Below are positions 7,929 to 17,215 of a stretch of 64,000 nucleotides of DNA, piece after piece. The stretch is from Vibrio rhizosphaerae (GTDB lineage: Bacteria; Pseudomonadota; Gammaproteobacteria; Enterobacterales; Vibrionaceae). Below the pieces are notes generated by a model that ran no database searches, was not told where the DNA came from, and saw only the letters and a list, made by a program, of their open reading frames with translations. The translations under genes were made by a program, and so were the position numbers. The DNA is taken from contig NZ_AP024903.1 in assembly GCF_024347095.1 (NCBI RefSeq), positions 186,001-250,000 on the forward strand. The letters run 5' to 3'. Positions within the stretch are counted from its first letter, which is position 1. Each line of letters opens with the position of its first letter.

Positions 7929-9713
7929 ATGCGTGTAGCCGACTATATTTTTGATAAGCTTGCGTCTATTGGTGTTAAAACACCGTTTGTTGTCACGGGA
8001 CGAGGTGCCCTTTTCCTTGATGATGCAATAGCTAAGCGAGATGATTTTGAGCCTTGTTTTGTTCATCACGAGCAGAGTGCATCTTTTGCGGCTATTGCTG
8101 CAAGTGAGGTGACCGGTACGATAGGATGTGCTGTTGTTTCTACGGGGTGTGCATCAACGAATGCACTAACGGGTGTTTTGTCTGCATGGCAAGATGGAAT
8201 TCCAGCTATTTTTATCTCTGGTCAGAATTCACTTAATGAAACTACACGTTTTACTCAAAGTGGTATTCGAACATATGGCCAACAAGAAGCAGATATAATT
8301 GATATAGTTGGATCTATCACGAAATATTCGGTGATGATAACTGAACCAGATTCAATTAGATATGAGCTTGAAAAAGCACTATATCTTGCAGAAGAAGGTC
8401 GGAAAGGACCTGTGTGGATTGATGTCCCTCTTGATATCCAGAATATGAGAGTGGAACCTGATTTAATGATTGGGTACGAGCCATCAGAGAGTTTTATACA
8501 ACCATCAGAAAATGATATTAATACCATTGCAAGTGACTTAACTCATGCTGAAAGGCCAGTCATTATGATTGGTAGTGGGATTAAACATTCAAAGACGGCT
8601 AATGAACTAGCTCAATTTGCAGAAATCCATAAAATCCCGGTTGTTTATACATTTGCGGCTGCTGATGCTTATGGTACAAAGCAACCGATGTCGATAGGAT
8701 CGATTGGTTCTATGGGATGCTCCAGAGCTGGTGCTTTTGCTGTTCAAAATTCTGACTATCTACTTGTGCTTGGTTCTAGACTTACATCCATGACTACTGG
8801 GACTGATTATTGTAAATTTGGACGGAACGCAAAAATTGTTGTTGTCGATATCGATCGACAAGAGCATAACAAAGATGGTGTAAAAATAGATCAATTTGTA
8901 CACTCTGACTTGAAGCTATTCTTTCGAGCATTGGAAGGCGTTGAAATCAAGCCTAGTACAATGAGTCATCACTGGCTAGAAAAGTGTTTGCATTGGAAGA
9001 AGCTGTTTAAAAATACGCATAAAGTTAATACTCAGCAGGAGTGTGTTGACTTGTATGATTTAGCTGATTCTTTATCTGAGCAAATGCCCAAAGATGCTGT
9101 TTTTGTTTGTGATTCTGGATTTGCTGATGTCATTCTCCCAACTAATATAGATTTTGGAAAAGACCAGACTTGTGTTCATCCTGTGTCTCAGGGGGCTATG
9201 GGGTTTGCTGTTCCTGCTGCGTTAGGCATTGAAAAGTGCTCCAAAAGAGCAACTATTGTTGTCGTTGGCGATGGTTCCATTATGATGAATCTTCAAGAGC
9301 TTCAAACAATAGCAACAGAAAAATCCAATATTAAGATTTTTGTCATCAATAATAATGCATATGCAATTATTCGAAGAAGGCAGAAAGAGCTATTTAGAAA
9401 AAGAACAATTGGCACTGATTCTAGCAATGGTGTGACATGCCCTGAATTTAAAAATGTTGCAGAATGTTTTGGCTTGGACTACCACTTCATCGAGAAAACC
9501 TCTGATCTATCTCAAGGGATCCAGACAGTATTAAGTATGGAAGGACCTGTCTTGTGCGAGATTATGGGATTAGAAGATCAACAATATGTAGAAGTTGCTT
9601 ACGCAAAAACTGAATCCAAGAAATTCGTTAGGCGTCCGTTAGAGGATCAGTGGCCATTTTTGGATAGAGCGACTTTCTTAGAAGAGATGATTATTGATCC
9701 AATTGATCAATAA
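7929..9713 (+). CDS. ThDP-dependent enzyme, acetolactate synthase family
   Basis: 594 residues, the normal length for the acetolactate synthase/pyruvate decarboxylase superfamily. The N-domain has VHHEQSASFAAIAASEVTG with the ylide-forming Glu (about 48). The middle Rossmann-like domain spans about 190-330. The C-domain has the ThDP motif VVGDGSIMMNLQ ending in INNNAYA. The frame runs upstream to 7842, but the ATG at 7929 fits the family start (MRVADYIFDKL) and has AAGTGAG about 8 bases upstream. In polysaccharide loci such enzymes attach two-carbon units from pyruvate to keto-sugars (YerE in yersiniose synthesis) or ligate aldehydes. It lies between the ACP/dehydratase and the NeuB-like gene. 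Confidence 0.82.
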   Translation: MRVADYIFDKLASIGVKTPFVVTGRGALFLDDAIAKRDDFEPCFVHHEQSASFAAIAASEVTGTIGCAVVSTGCASTNALTGVLSAWQDGIPAIFISGQNSLNETTRFTQSGIRTYGQQEADIIDIVGSITKYSVMITEPDSIRYELEKALYLAEEGRKGPVWIDVPLDIQNMRVEPDLMIGYEPSESFIQPSENDINTIASDLTHAERPVIMIGSGIKHSKTANELAQFAEIHKIPVVYTFAAADAYGTKQPMSIGSIGSMGCSRAGAFAVQNSDYLLVLGSRLTSMTTGTDYCKFGRNAKIVVVDIDRQEHNKDGVKIDQFVHSDLKLFFRALEGVEIKPSTMSHHWLEKCLHWKKLFKNTHKVNTQQECVDLYDLADSLSEQMPKDAVFVCDSGFADVILPTNIDFGKDQTCVHPVSQGAMGFAVPAALGIEKCSKRATIVVVGDGSIMMNLQELQTIATEKSNIKIFVINNNAYAIIRRRQKELFRKRTIGTDSSNGVTCPEFKNVAECFGLDYHFIEKTSDLSQGIQTVLSMEGPVLCEIMGLEDQQYVEVAYAKTESKKFVRRPLEDQWPFLDRATFLEEMIIDPIDQ

Positions 9714-9729
9714 TATGAGGTAATTAGTT

Positions 9730-10764
9730 ATGTCTATCATTAAGTTAAATAATGAACGATTTATTGGAGGGCAACACGAACCTTATTTTGTTGCAGAACT
9801 AAACACCAGTCATTTTGGCGATGTTTCTATTGCTAAAGAAATGATTAATGCAGCGAAAGAGTGTGGCTGTGACTGTGTAAAGTTTCAGTCGTGGACAACA
9901 GATTCGTTATATTCGAAAACTTATTATGAGCATAATCCTATAGCTAAACGATTTGTAAAAAAGTACAGTTTATCAGAAAAAGACTTAAAAGATTTGGCTA
10001 TTTACTGTGATGATAAAGGAATTGGATTTTCCTCAACGCCTTATTCTTTAAGAGAAGCCGAGTTTCTGGTGAATGAGTGTAATCCTCATTTCCTAAAAAT
10101 TGCATCAATGGAGTTAAATAATAAACTTTTTTTGAGACAGCTTGGTAAGCTTGATACGGCAGTCGTTTTATCTACAGGGATGGGTGAGTTTAGTGAAATT
10201 GAATTTGCTGTGGACGAACTTATTGACGCAGGCGTTCAAAACTTATGTGTTCTACACTGTGTTTCAATCTATCCTGCAAAATCGGAAATGATTAATCTTA
10301 ATAATATCATTTCATTGAGGGAGCGGTTCCCGAGTTTATCCATAGGTTATTCCGATCATACTATTGGATGTGAAGTCGCATCTGCTTCAATTGCTCTTGG
10401 CGCTAGCTTGATAGAAAAGCATTTTACCTTAGATAACCAAAAAATAGGTATGGACAACCAGATGGCGACTATGCCTGAAGAAATGAAGTTACTGGTTGAA
10501 CAATGTAAGTCCGTTCATAAAGCGTTAGGTTCATACAAGCGTATCGTAACAGACGATGAGTATGAGCAGCGCAAAAATATGCGTCGTAGCGTTGTAGCTG
10601 CAAGAGATTTAGAAGAAGGGACAATATTAACAGAGTCCGATATTGTGCTGAAGCGACCAGGATATGGGATTCCAGCAGACACTTATGAGAGCGTTATTGG
10701 GAAAAGAATTACGAAAAAAGTTTTAGCAGATCATTTGATACTTCCTGAAACATTTAGCAAGTAG
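9730..10764 (+). CDS. NeuB/SpsE-like PEP-condensing synthase with SAF domain
   Basis: 344 residues, the usual NeuB length. The TIM-barrel motifs are in order: FVAELNTSHFGD, CDCVKFQSW, FSSTPYS, KIASMELNN, VLSTGMGEF, LHCVSIYPA, GYSDHTIG and EKHFTLD. The C-terminal antifreeze-like SAF domain runs from about residue 285 (RRSVVAARDLEEGTIL to VIGKRI). NeuB enzymes condense PEP with an aldose to give nine-carbon sialic, legionaminic or pseudaminic acids. No NeuA, NeuC, LegF or PseBCFGHI homologue is in the window. The substrate may therefore be a different aldehyde, possibly the LuxC product. The rest of a nonulosonate pathway could also lie left of the window. Confidence 0.85.
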   Translation: MSIIKLNNERFIGGQHEPYFVAELNTSHFGDVSIAKEMINAAKECGCDCVKFQSWTTDSLYSKTYYEHNPIAKRFVKKYSLSEKDLKDLAIYCDDKGIGFSSTPYSLREAEFLVNECNPHFLKIASMELNNKLFLRQLGKLDTAVVLSTGMGEFSEIEFAVDELIDAGVQNLCVLHCVSIYPAKSEMINLNNIISLRERFPSLSIGYSDHTIGCEVASASIALGASLIEKHFTLDNQKIGMDNQMATMPEEMKLLVEQCKSVHKALGSYKRIVTDDEYEQRKNMRRSVVAARDLEEGTILTESDIVLKRPGYGIPADTYESVIGKRITKKVLADHLILPETFSK

Positions 10765-10770
10765 GTTTTG

Positions 10771-12174
10771 ATGTTTTTATTTCCAGAGAGTAAATCAAAA
10801 ATTATTACTGAAGATGGGAATGAATTTTTATACTCTGATCTTATGAAATTAGGTAAAGAAATTCATGATTTAATTAATGAACCTACTTTAGTATTATGTC
10901 AGGTTGATAATACCCTAGGAGGATTGTTAGGGTATTTGACTTTTGCTTATGGAGTACATGTTCCTTTAATACTTGGTGTTGATATTCATGATTCTCATCT
11001 AGATGATATAATTAAAAAATATCAGCCAGAGTTTTGTTGGGTACCTGAACGATTAGTACCAGCTCTTTATAAGAACAAGGATATTGTTTTTTCTAAATAT
11101 GGTTATTGTCTTATTCGTTTAGGTAAGGAAAAGCATAAGAAATTACCAGAAGAACTCTGCTTACTTGCATCAACGTCTGGTTCTACCGGTAGCCCTAAAT
11201 TTGTTCGGCAATCAAGAAATAATATATTTTCTAATACTAAATCTATTACTGAATATTTGAATTTAAGTGAAGAAGATGTAGCAATAACGTCCTTACCAAT
11301 AACATATACATATGGTATGTCCATCATAAATTGTCAGATACTCTCTGGTGGAGATATTTTATTAACGAATAAATCTATTGTACAGAAAGAATTCTGGGAA
11401 CAATTTAGATGCTATAATATTTCTATATTAGCTGGTGTTCCTTATACATTTGAAATGATGGATCGCCTTCGTGTATTCCGGAACGACCTACCACATCTTA
11501 AGAAAATATTACAGGCCGGTGGTAAATTAAATGAACATCTCCAAAGCAAAATCGCTCAATATTGTGACGCAAATGGGAAAGATCTCTTTGTCATGTATGG
11601 ACAGACTGAAGCAACCACAAGAATGTCTTATCTTCCTCCTGAACACTGCTTAAGAAAAATTGGTAGTATTGGCATCGCGATTCCTGATGGTCGTTTTCAG
11701 ATAATAGACCACTCTGGTAATGTTATAGAGCGTGCAGGTGATTGTGGAGAGCTCGTTTATATAGGACATAATGTATGTCTTGGCTATGCTGAATGTAGAG
11801 AAGATTTATATCTCCCTAATCAATGGAATGGTTATTTGAAAACTGGAGATTTAGCCTGCTTTGATGAAGATAATTATTTTTATATTAAAGGACGTTTAAA
11901 AAGAATTTTAAAGCATTTTGGTTTACGTATTAACCTTGATGAGATTGAACATCTAATTCAAATGAGATTCACTTCTAATAAGCTAGCGTGTGTAGATTTT
12001 GATGACTTTTTAATTATATTCCATGAAGGTATAATCGAAAATGAAAAATTATTAAAATATCTATCAGAAGTTACAGACGTGAAACGTGCTGGTGTGAAAA
12101 TAATAGCTTTAGAGTCAATCCCAATACTTCCTAATGGGAAGGTAAACTATCAAAATCTTAGAACATTAGTTTAG
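10771..12174 (+). CDS. ANL-superfamily acyl-CoA/ACP ligase
   Basis: 467 residues. The adenylation motifs are clear: LLASTSGSTGSPKFV (A3), MYGQTEATTRM (A5), YLKTGDLACF (A7), KGRLKRILKHFGLRINLDEIE (A8) and PNGKVNY with the catalytic lysine (A10). It should activate a carboxylic acid as acyl-AMP and load CoA or the dedicated ACP. V. cholerae O1 RfbL is a comparable acyl ligase beside an ACP. The start is the ATG at 10771 with TAGG upstream; a TTG three bases earlier is less likely. It ends the acyl-chemistry block; the next gene is a polyprenyl-phosphate glycosyltransferase. Confidence 0.85.
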   Translation: MFLFPESKSKIITEDGNEFLYSDLMKLGKEIHDLINEPTLVLCQVDNTLGGLLGYLTFAYGVHVPLILGVDIHDSHLDDIIKKYQPEFCWVPERLVPALYKNKDIVFSKYGYCLIRLGKEKHKKLPEELCLLASTSGSTGSPKFVRQSRNNIFSNTKSITEYLNLSEEDVAITSLPITYTYGMSIINCQILSGGDILLTNKSIVQKEFWEQFRCYNISILAGVPYTFEMMDRLRVFRNDLPHLKKILQAGGKLNEHLQSKIAQYCDANGKDLFVMYGQTEATTRMSYLPPEHCLRKIGSIGIAIPDGRFQIIDHSGNVIERAGDCGELVYIGHNVCLGYAECREDLYLPNQWNGYLKTGDLACFDEDNYFYIKGRLKRILKHFGLRINLDEIEHLIQMRFTSNKLACVDFDDFLIIFHEGIIENEKLLKYLSEVTDVKRAGVKIIALESIPILPNGKVNYQNLRTLV

Positions 12175-12238
12175 TATAGAGATGATATGAGACATATTAT
12201 TTTTTATAATAATTATTTAGATGGAAAATTTATACCTA

Positions 12239-13213
12239 ATGAATATTAGTGTTATTATACCTGTATATGGTGCTCCAAATATTTTGGAAGAACTCGTATC
12301 CAGACTAAGCAAAGTATTAACTTCTATTACAACTGATTTTGAAATTATTCTTGTTAATGATGCTTGCCCTAAAGGCTCTTGGAGTGTTATATCAAATATT
12401 ATTAAACAAGGAAATCGTAATGTTGTTGGTATGAATCTTTCTCGGAATTTTGGTCAACATAGAGCTATTGCGGCTGGATTAAATTATTGTTCTGGTGATT
12501 ATGCGATTGTTATGGACTGTGATCTTCAAGATGTTCCGGAGGAGATACTAAAGTTAGTAGCGAAAGCACAAGAAGGATATGATGTTGTATTTGGAAGACG
12601 AGCTGTACGACAAGACTCTTTCTTTAAAAAATTCACTGCCAACTTGTACTATCGGTTATTTAACTACTTAACTGGATTTACGACAGACCCTGCGGTTGCT
12701 AATTTTAGTATTATATCTAGAAAGGTTATTGATAGTTACAATACAATGCCTGAACAAAATCGTCCTTATAGTTATTTTATTAGCTGGTTAGGGTTTAATC
12801 GGCAAGATATTGACATTCAACATTCTGCTAGACCAGAAGGAAAAAGTTCCTATACATTCAGTAAATTACTAGAATTTGCTATTGATAATATTATTTCAGA
12901 AACTAACAGACCATTAAAGATAGGAATAAAAATTGGATTTATTTTTTCTCTTCTATCCTTTCTATTTGGTGTTTTTCTCTGTATTAAATGGTATTTAGGT
13001 GATGTGGTAGAGGGGTGGACAAGTGTTGTCGTCTCTATATTTTTTACATCAGGTATGATAATGGCAAATTTTGGCTTACTTGGTCTTTATTTGGGTAAAA
13101 CATTTGATGAAACAAAAAGAAGGCCTCTATATATTATATCTGATATAGAGAGATCAAGCACAAATAATGCTGATAAAGAATTAAGCATTGATATTAATAC
13201 TGCCGGAAAATAA
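12239..13213 (+). CDS. polyprenyl-phosphate glycosyltransferase (GtrB/ArnC/DPM1-like)
   Basis: About 324 residues. NISVIIPVYG, ILVNDACPKGSW, NLSRNFGQHRAIAAGL and VMDCDLQDVPEEI are typical of the DPM1/GtrB/ArnC group, and two C-terminal membrane helices (about 230-310) anchor it. These enzymes move a sugar from a nucleotide donor to undecaprenyl phosphate on the cytoplasmic face. The next gene is a small SMR-like membrane protein and the one after that a GT-C protein. Together they form a complete donor synthase, flippase and periplasmic transferase set. ATG 12239 gives the family-like start; ATG 12221 adds six residues. Confidence 0.86.
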   Translation: MNISVIIPVYGAPNILEELVSRLSKVLTSITTDFEIILVNDACPKGSWSVISNIIKQGNRNVVGMNLSRNFGQHRAIAAGLNYCSGDYAIVMDCDLQDVPEEILKLVAKAQEGYDVVFGRRAVRQDSFFKKFTANLYYRLFNYLTGFTTDPAVANFSIISRKVIDSYNTMPEQNRPYSYFISWLGFNRQDIDIQHSARPEGKSSYTFSKLLEFAIDNIISETNRPLKIGIKIGFIFSLLSFLFGVFLCIKWYLGDVVEGWTSVVVSIFFTSGMIMANFGLLGLYLGKTFDETKRRPLYIISDIERSSTNNADKELSIDINTAGK

Positions 13214-13217
13214 TATA

Positions 13218-13592
13218 ATGGTAAAAATTTTTGATTATTTTTACATATTCGCAACGATTTTTTTCACTGTATATGGTCAACTTATATTAAAAGTTCGAAT
13301 ATCAAAGTATGGTGCACTTCCTGCTGATTTTTTTGAAAAACTGAAGTTCTTAATTTTATTACTATTTGATCCAGGTATCTTTTCTGGTTTTCTAGCGGCC
13401 TTCTTAGCATCCCTGGCATGGATGGCGACAATGACAAAATTTGACTTAAGCTATGCATATCCATTTATGAGTTTGAATTTTGTTATTGTTATTTTACTTA
13501 GTTACATTGTTCTTGATGAACCGATTTCTTTAAATAATGTTGTTGGGGTTGCACTTATCGTGATTGGAACTATTGTTGCTGCAAAAGGATAA
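13218..13592 (+). CDS. SMR/EmrE-like small membrane protein, putative lipid-linked sugar flippase
   Basis: 124 residues with four hydrophobic helices and a FDLSYAYPFMSLNFVIVIL segment. This is the pattern of the small multidrug resistance/EamA half-transporters, such as the ArnE and ArnF flippase subunits. The ATG at 13218 is chosen; a longer frame from 13188 lies inside the previous gene. It lies between a GtrB-like transferase and a GT-C enzyme, so it probably flips the undecaprenyl-phosphate sugar to the periplasm. ArnE/F work as a heterodimer, whereas here only one copy is seen, which suggests a homodimer. Confidence 0.7.
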   Translation: MVKIFDYFYIFATIFFTVYGQLILKVRISKYGALPADFFEKLKFLILLLFDPGIFSGFLAAFLASLAWMATMTKFDLSYAYPFMSLNFVIVILLSYIVLDEPISLNNVVGVALIVIGTIVAAKG

Positions 13593-13598
13593 ATATTT

Positions 13599-15908
13599 TT
13601 GTTATATAGTAATTTTAGGCTATTTCACTCTTTTAATATAAGTAAATATCGATATTGCTTATTACTGTTCACAATAATTTTTTTGATTTTTACAAGATAT
13701 TTTTGGCTAGATGGAGAGGTCATTTCTCCTCACTATCAAGCAGAAGAACTTGCCAGTAATACTCAAGTTATCAATTTAAAAGAGAATCGGAAGTTTAGTG
13801 ATTTTTCTAGTGTTTTTATCCCTGAAATAACTGGTTTTTTAAAAGGTAAACATTCTGGATGGTTAAGTCTATGGACAAATAAGAATGAACTGGGAAGACC
13901 TTTATACCATCTCTCCGGTTTTAGCCCTGCATATGTTCTAAGTTTAATTATTTCCAAATTCGTTGATAATGCATATATATATATAACAATATTGTCATTA
14001 TCTATTGCTTATTTATCTGGTATATTTATTCTTTTATTTTGTAGAGAATGTAATTTAGCTCCATTGTCGGGGCTAGTAGCTGCTGTTTGCTTAACTTTTT
14101 CTCCTCCCTTCATGTATTGGCTTACTTTCCCCATGTTTTTATCAGTATGGTGTTGGTCTGCTTGTATACTATGGGCAATTCAGCGCATCTATAAAAAGAG
14201 AGATGCTTGGGGATGGTTAGGGTTATCATTTGGGTGCTATAGCTTATTAATGACAGGATATCCTCAGCCGATAGTATTTCATATGTATTTGATTGGAGGC
14301 TATAGCACTTTATTAATGTATAAAATTTATCGAAAGTCCATTAAAGATTTTCGATTGACTTTTTATTGGGGCGGTTCTGCTATAATTGTTGGTGCTATTT
14401 GTGCTGCTCCTGTTTACTTAGATTTAGCATATAATTTATCGCAATCAGCTAGAGTCTCTCCTGACGTTTCTTTCTTTACCAAAACTTTACCTGATTTTCA
14501 TGGTGTTTGGGAATTCGTCAAATTCTTGATTCTTTCCTTCATACCAGAAATTTATGGGAACACTATTCAACTACCTTATCCTCTACATTATGATGGACTA
14601 AGTACCACATTATTTAGTTTGTTTATGTTGATTTTTTCTTGCATGTTTTCATTTAAATCTTTGAATGGTTATTCATATTATTGGTGGGCTTTTATTATTA
14701 TAGCCATCATGTTTACTTTTATACCATCGTTATATGTGTTAGGTGTTGATTTCCTAGGTTTTAATTTATCAAGGAGCAATCCTTTAGCTACGCTTCTTCT
14801 TCCTATTATAATTATTATGGCATTTAGTGTGGATGCACTGTTAAAATATAAAGATTTTAATAGAATAAAAAGAGCATTGTATGTTGCTGGGTCTATTTCA
14901 TTGCTTTTCTTATTTTTAGGTGTATTTTATGGTGTTCACTTATCGTTAAAGATATATTATACAAAAGTTATTTTTATGGCTCTTGTTATAATTTTTTCAA
15001 TGATTACCTTTCGTAGCTATAAAGAGTATTACACCTGCTCTATTACTGCCGTTTTGTTGATATTGGTGTTTATTTTTTCTCCTGCTAAAGTGTTTCATAA
15101 AAAGCTTGATGAAATTATTATGACATCTGATTTAATAAAAATAATTCAAAATAATATAGGAAATAGTAATCTGGCAATTATTTCTTCTAATGTTAATCTT
15201 TTACCACCAAATATTAATGTGATTGTAGGGATTAACTCTATTCATAGTTATAATAGTCTGTCTTCTGATAAGTATCATTATCTTATTAAAGAGTTAGGTG
15301 GAAGCTCAATTACTTATGGTAGAATAAATAAATTTATAAATCCTGATTATAGTAGTGACTATTTTTGGATGAGTAATATAGGAATGATTCTGAGTAGAGA
15401 TAAGTTAGATAGTCCGAATCTCAGCTATATTGATCACATGTCTGATTTATACGTCTATAAAGTTAATTCAGATTCAAGAATGGGACGTTCTATCCAAGTT
15501 ATAGTAGATAAAGATATTGTAATAACTGACAATGATGTTAGCATAACTCATTTAAAAGACTCTCATCATAAAATTTTCAAACCTAAAGTTCAGTTATTGT
15601 ATGATGATTTATTAGAATACAAAGTGGAAACATACAATGCAGAATCTATATTTATATTGAGCCAAAAATATCATCGAGACTGGGTTGCAGAGTTAAAAAC
15701 ATCTCAAGGTTGGTTACCAGCAAAGACATTGATTGTTAATCATGTTTTTCAAGGGGTACTAATTCCTAAGGGTGTGAAACAAATAAGACTTAAATTCAAG
15801 CCTTATGTGACTTATAGTTGGGTAGTACATGCCTTTTGGGGAGTACTGTTTCTGTTGTTGGTTTCATTATTGTTATATAAAAAATATTTTAGAGGAAGGC
15901 ATGGATAA
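13599..15908 (+). CDS. large multi-pass membrane protein, YfhO/GT-C-like
   Basis: A 769-residue protein. There are about 12 hydrophobic segments across residues 15-480, a soluble periplasmic-looking domain (about 490-730) and a final TM helix with a basic tail (YKKYFRGRHG). The layout matches YfhO and other GT-C glycosyltransferases that take polyprenyl-phosphate sugars outside the membrane. It follows the donor synthase and flippase genes, so it is the candidate transferase of that set. The best start visible is TTG at 13599. Its 3' end overlaps the aminotransferase by 8 bases. The sugar and acceptor are unknown. Confidence 0.6.
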   Translation: MLYSNFRLFHSFNISKYRYCLLLFTIIFLIFTRYFWLDGEVISPHYQAEELASNTQVINLKENRKFSDFSSVFIPEITGFLKGKHSGWLSLWTNKNELGRPLYHLSGFSPAYVLSLIISKFVDNAYIYITILSLSIAYLSGIFILLFCRECNLAPLSGLVAAVCLTFSPPFMYWLTFPMFLSVWCWSACILWAIQRIYKKRDAWGWLGLSFGCYSLLMTGYPQPIVFHMYLIGGYSTLLMYKIYRKSIKDFRLTFYWGGSAIIVGAICAAPVYLDLAYNLSQSARVSPDVSFFTKTLPDFHGVWEFVKFLILSFIPEIYGNTIQLPYPLHYDGLSTTLFSLFMLIFSCMFSFKSLNGYSYYWWAFIIIAIMFTFIPSLYVLGVDFLGFNLSRSNPLATLLLPIIIIMAFSVDALLKYKDFNRIKRALYVAGSISLLFLFLGVFYGVHLSLKIYYTKVIFMALVIIFSMITFRSYKEYYTCSITAVLLILVFIFSPAKVFHKKLDEIIMTSDLIKIIQNNIGNSNLAIISSNVNLLPPNINVIVGINSIHSYNSLSSDKYHYLIKELGGSSITYGRINKFINPDYSSDYFWMSNIGMILSRDKLDSPNLSYIDHMSDLYVYKVNSDSRMGRSIQVIVDKDIVITDNDVSITHLKDSHHKIFKPKVQLLYDDLLEYKVETYNAESIFILSQKYHRDWVAELKTSQGWLPAKTLIVNHVFQGVLIPKGVKQIRLKFKPYVTYSWVVHAFWGVLFLLLVSLLLYKKYFRGRHG

Positions 15909-17043
15909 ATCTAATAAAAATATACCATTTAACTGGCCATATATGACCGGGAAGGAGCTTTACTATATCTCTAATGCTCATTTTAACGGTGCATTAGCGG
16001 GTGATGGTCCATTTACAAAAAAATGTCATAGATGGCTTGAAGAACATACAACGTGTGAGAAAGCACTTCTAACACATTCATGTACAGCTTCTTTAGAGAT
16101 GACCGCTTTATTGTTAGATATACAGCCTGGTGATGAAATCATCATGCCTTCTTATACTTTTGTTTCTACTGCGAATGCTTTTGTTCTTCGAGGTGGTGTT
16201 CCTGTATTTGTTGATATTAGAAGCGATACATTAAATATTGATGAGATGCTAATTGAATCAGCAATTACTTCTAAGACAAAAGCAATTGTGGTTGTGCACT
16301 ATGCTGGTGTTGCTTGTGAAATGGACACTATCATGAATATCGCAAGAAAGCATAACTTGAAAGTAATTGAAGATGCAGCTCAGGGGGTCATGTCTAAGTA
16401 TAAGGGAAGGGCTCTTGGGAGTATTGGTGATTTAGGTGCTTATAGTTTTCATGAAACAAAAAATGTAATCTCCGGTGAAGGAGGCGCTTTGCTTATAAAT
16501 GACCCTGAGATGTCTCTCCAAGCTGAAATTATACGTGAAAAAGGGACAAATCGGAGTCAATTTTTTAGAGGTGAGGTAGATAAGTATACTTGGCAGCATA
16601 TCGGTTCCTCTTTTTTGCCTGGTGAAATCATTGCAGCTTTTCTTTGGGCACAGTTGGAAGAAGCTTTATCAATTACCCAGAATAGATTGTCTAGCTGGGA
16701 GCATTATCATAACTTGCTAGCACCTTATGAGAAACAAGGTCTCTTGAGACGTCCTATCATTCCTAATGAATGTGAGCATAATGCTCATATGTATTATATA
16801 TTGTTAAATGAAGATGTGGACCGGCAGTCGGTTTTAGATAGCTTTAGAAATCATGGCATTTCTGCTGTTTTTCATTATGTTCCTCTTCACTCTTCCCCTG
16901 CTGGTCAGAATTGTGGAACAACTTCTGGTTCTATGAATAATACAAACTCATTGTCAGAAAAGATCATTAGACTCCCATTATGGGTTGGTTTAACAACAGA
17001 GCAACAGGAGCGAGTGGTTTCTGTATTGGATAAATTTTCTTAA
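15901..17043 (+). CDS. wecE: WecE/RffA-like dTDP-4-amino-4,6-dideoxygalactose transaminase
   Basis: 380 residues (E. coli WecE is about 376). It is a DegT/DnrJ/EryC1 fold enzyme with PSYTFVSTANAFVLRG, IEDAAQGV and YSFHETKNVISGEGG, where Lys187 is the PLP Schiff-base lysine. WecE transfers an amino group from glutamate to dTDP-4-keto-6-deoxyglucose to give dTDP-Fuc4N. No rmlA or rmlB is in the window, so the substrate must come from elsewhere. With the GNAT gene at 6.4 kb this suggests an N-acylated 4-amino sugar. The ATG at 15901 has AGAGGAAGG immediately upstream, a clear ribosome site. It may instead be a second Fuc4N-type enzyme beside the one for enterobacterial common antigen. Confidence 0.82.
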   Translation: MDKSNKNIPFNWPYMTGKELYYISNAHFNGALAGDGPFTKKCHRWLEEHTTCEKALLTHSCTASLEMTALLLDIQPGDEIIMPSYTFVSTANAFVLRGGVPVFVDIRSDTLNIDEMLIESAITSKTKAIVVVHYAGVACEMDTIMNIARKHNLKVIEDAAQGVMSKYKGRALGSIGDLGAYSFHETKNVISGEGGALLINDPEMSLQAEIIREKGTNRSQFFRGEVDKYTWQHIGSSFLPGEIIAAFLWAQLEEALSITQNRLSSWEHYHNLLAPYEKQGLLRRPIIPNECEHNAHMYYILLNEDVDRQSVLDSFRNHGISAVFHYVPLHSSPAGQNCGTTSGSMNNTNSLSEKIIRLPLWVGLTTEQQERVVSVLDKFS

Positions 17044-17215
17044 AATTTCAGCCACAAAACTATCTTTATTCAATACATATCATTTTTGAAACAATTGTAC
17101 TATAAGAGCTATAGTTAAAAATATATCGAAATATTTCTATTAATAGGGGGAATTAGATTTTTGAAATTTTATATTTTCGATCTGATTTTTCCTATTATAT
17201 ACTATTGGTATTAGT

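Noticed and set aside
9730..10764. A standard sialic acid synthesis operon
   Set aside because: NeuB alone is present. NeuA, NeuC and transport genes are absent from the window, so a full pathway cannot be claimed.
17099..17115. Terminator between the convergent aminotransferase and GT2 genes
   Set aside because: The stem is only 6 AT-rich base pairs and there is no clear T-run; too weak to call.
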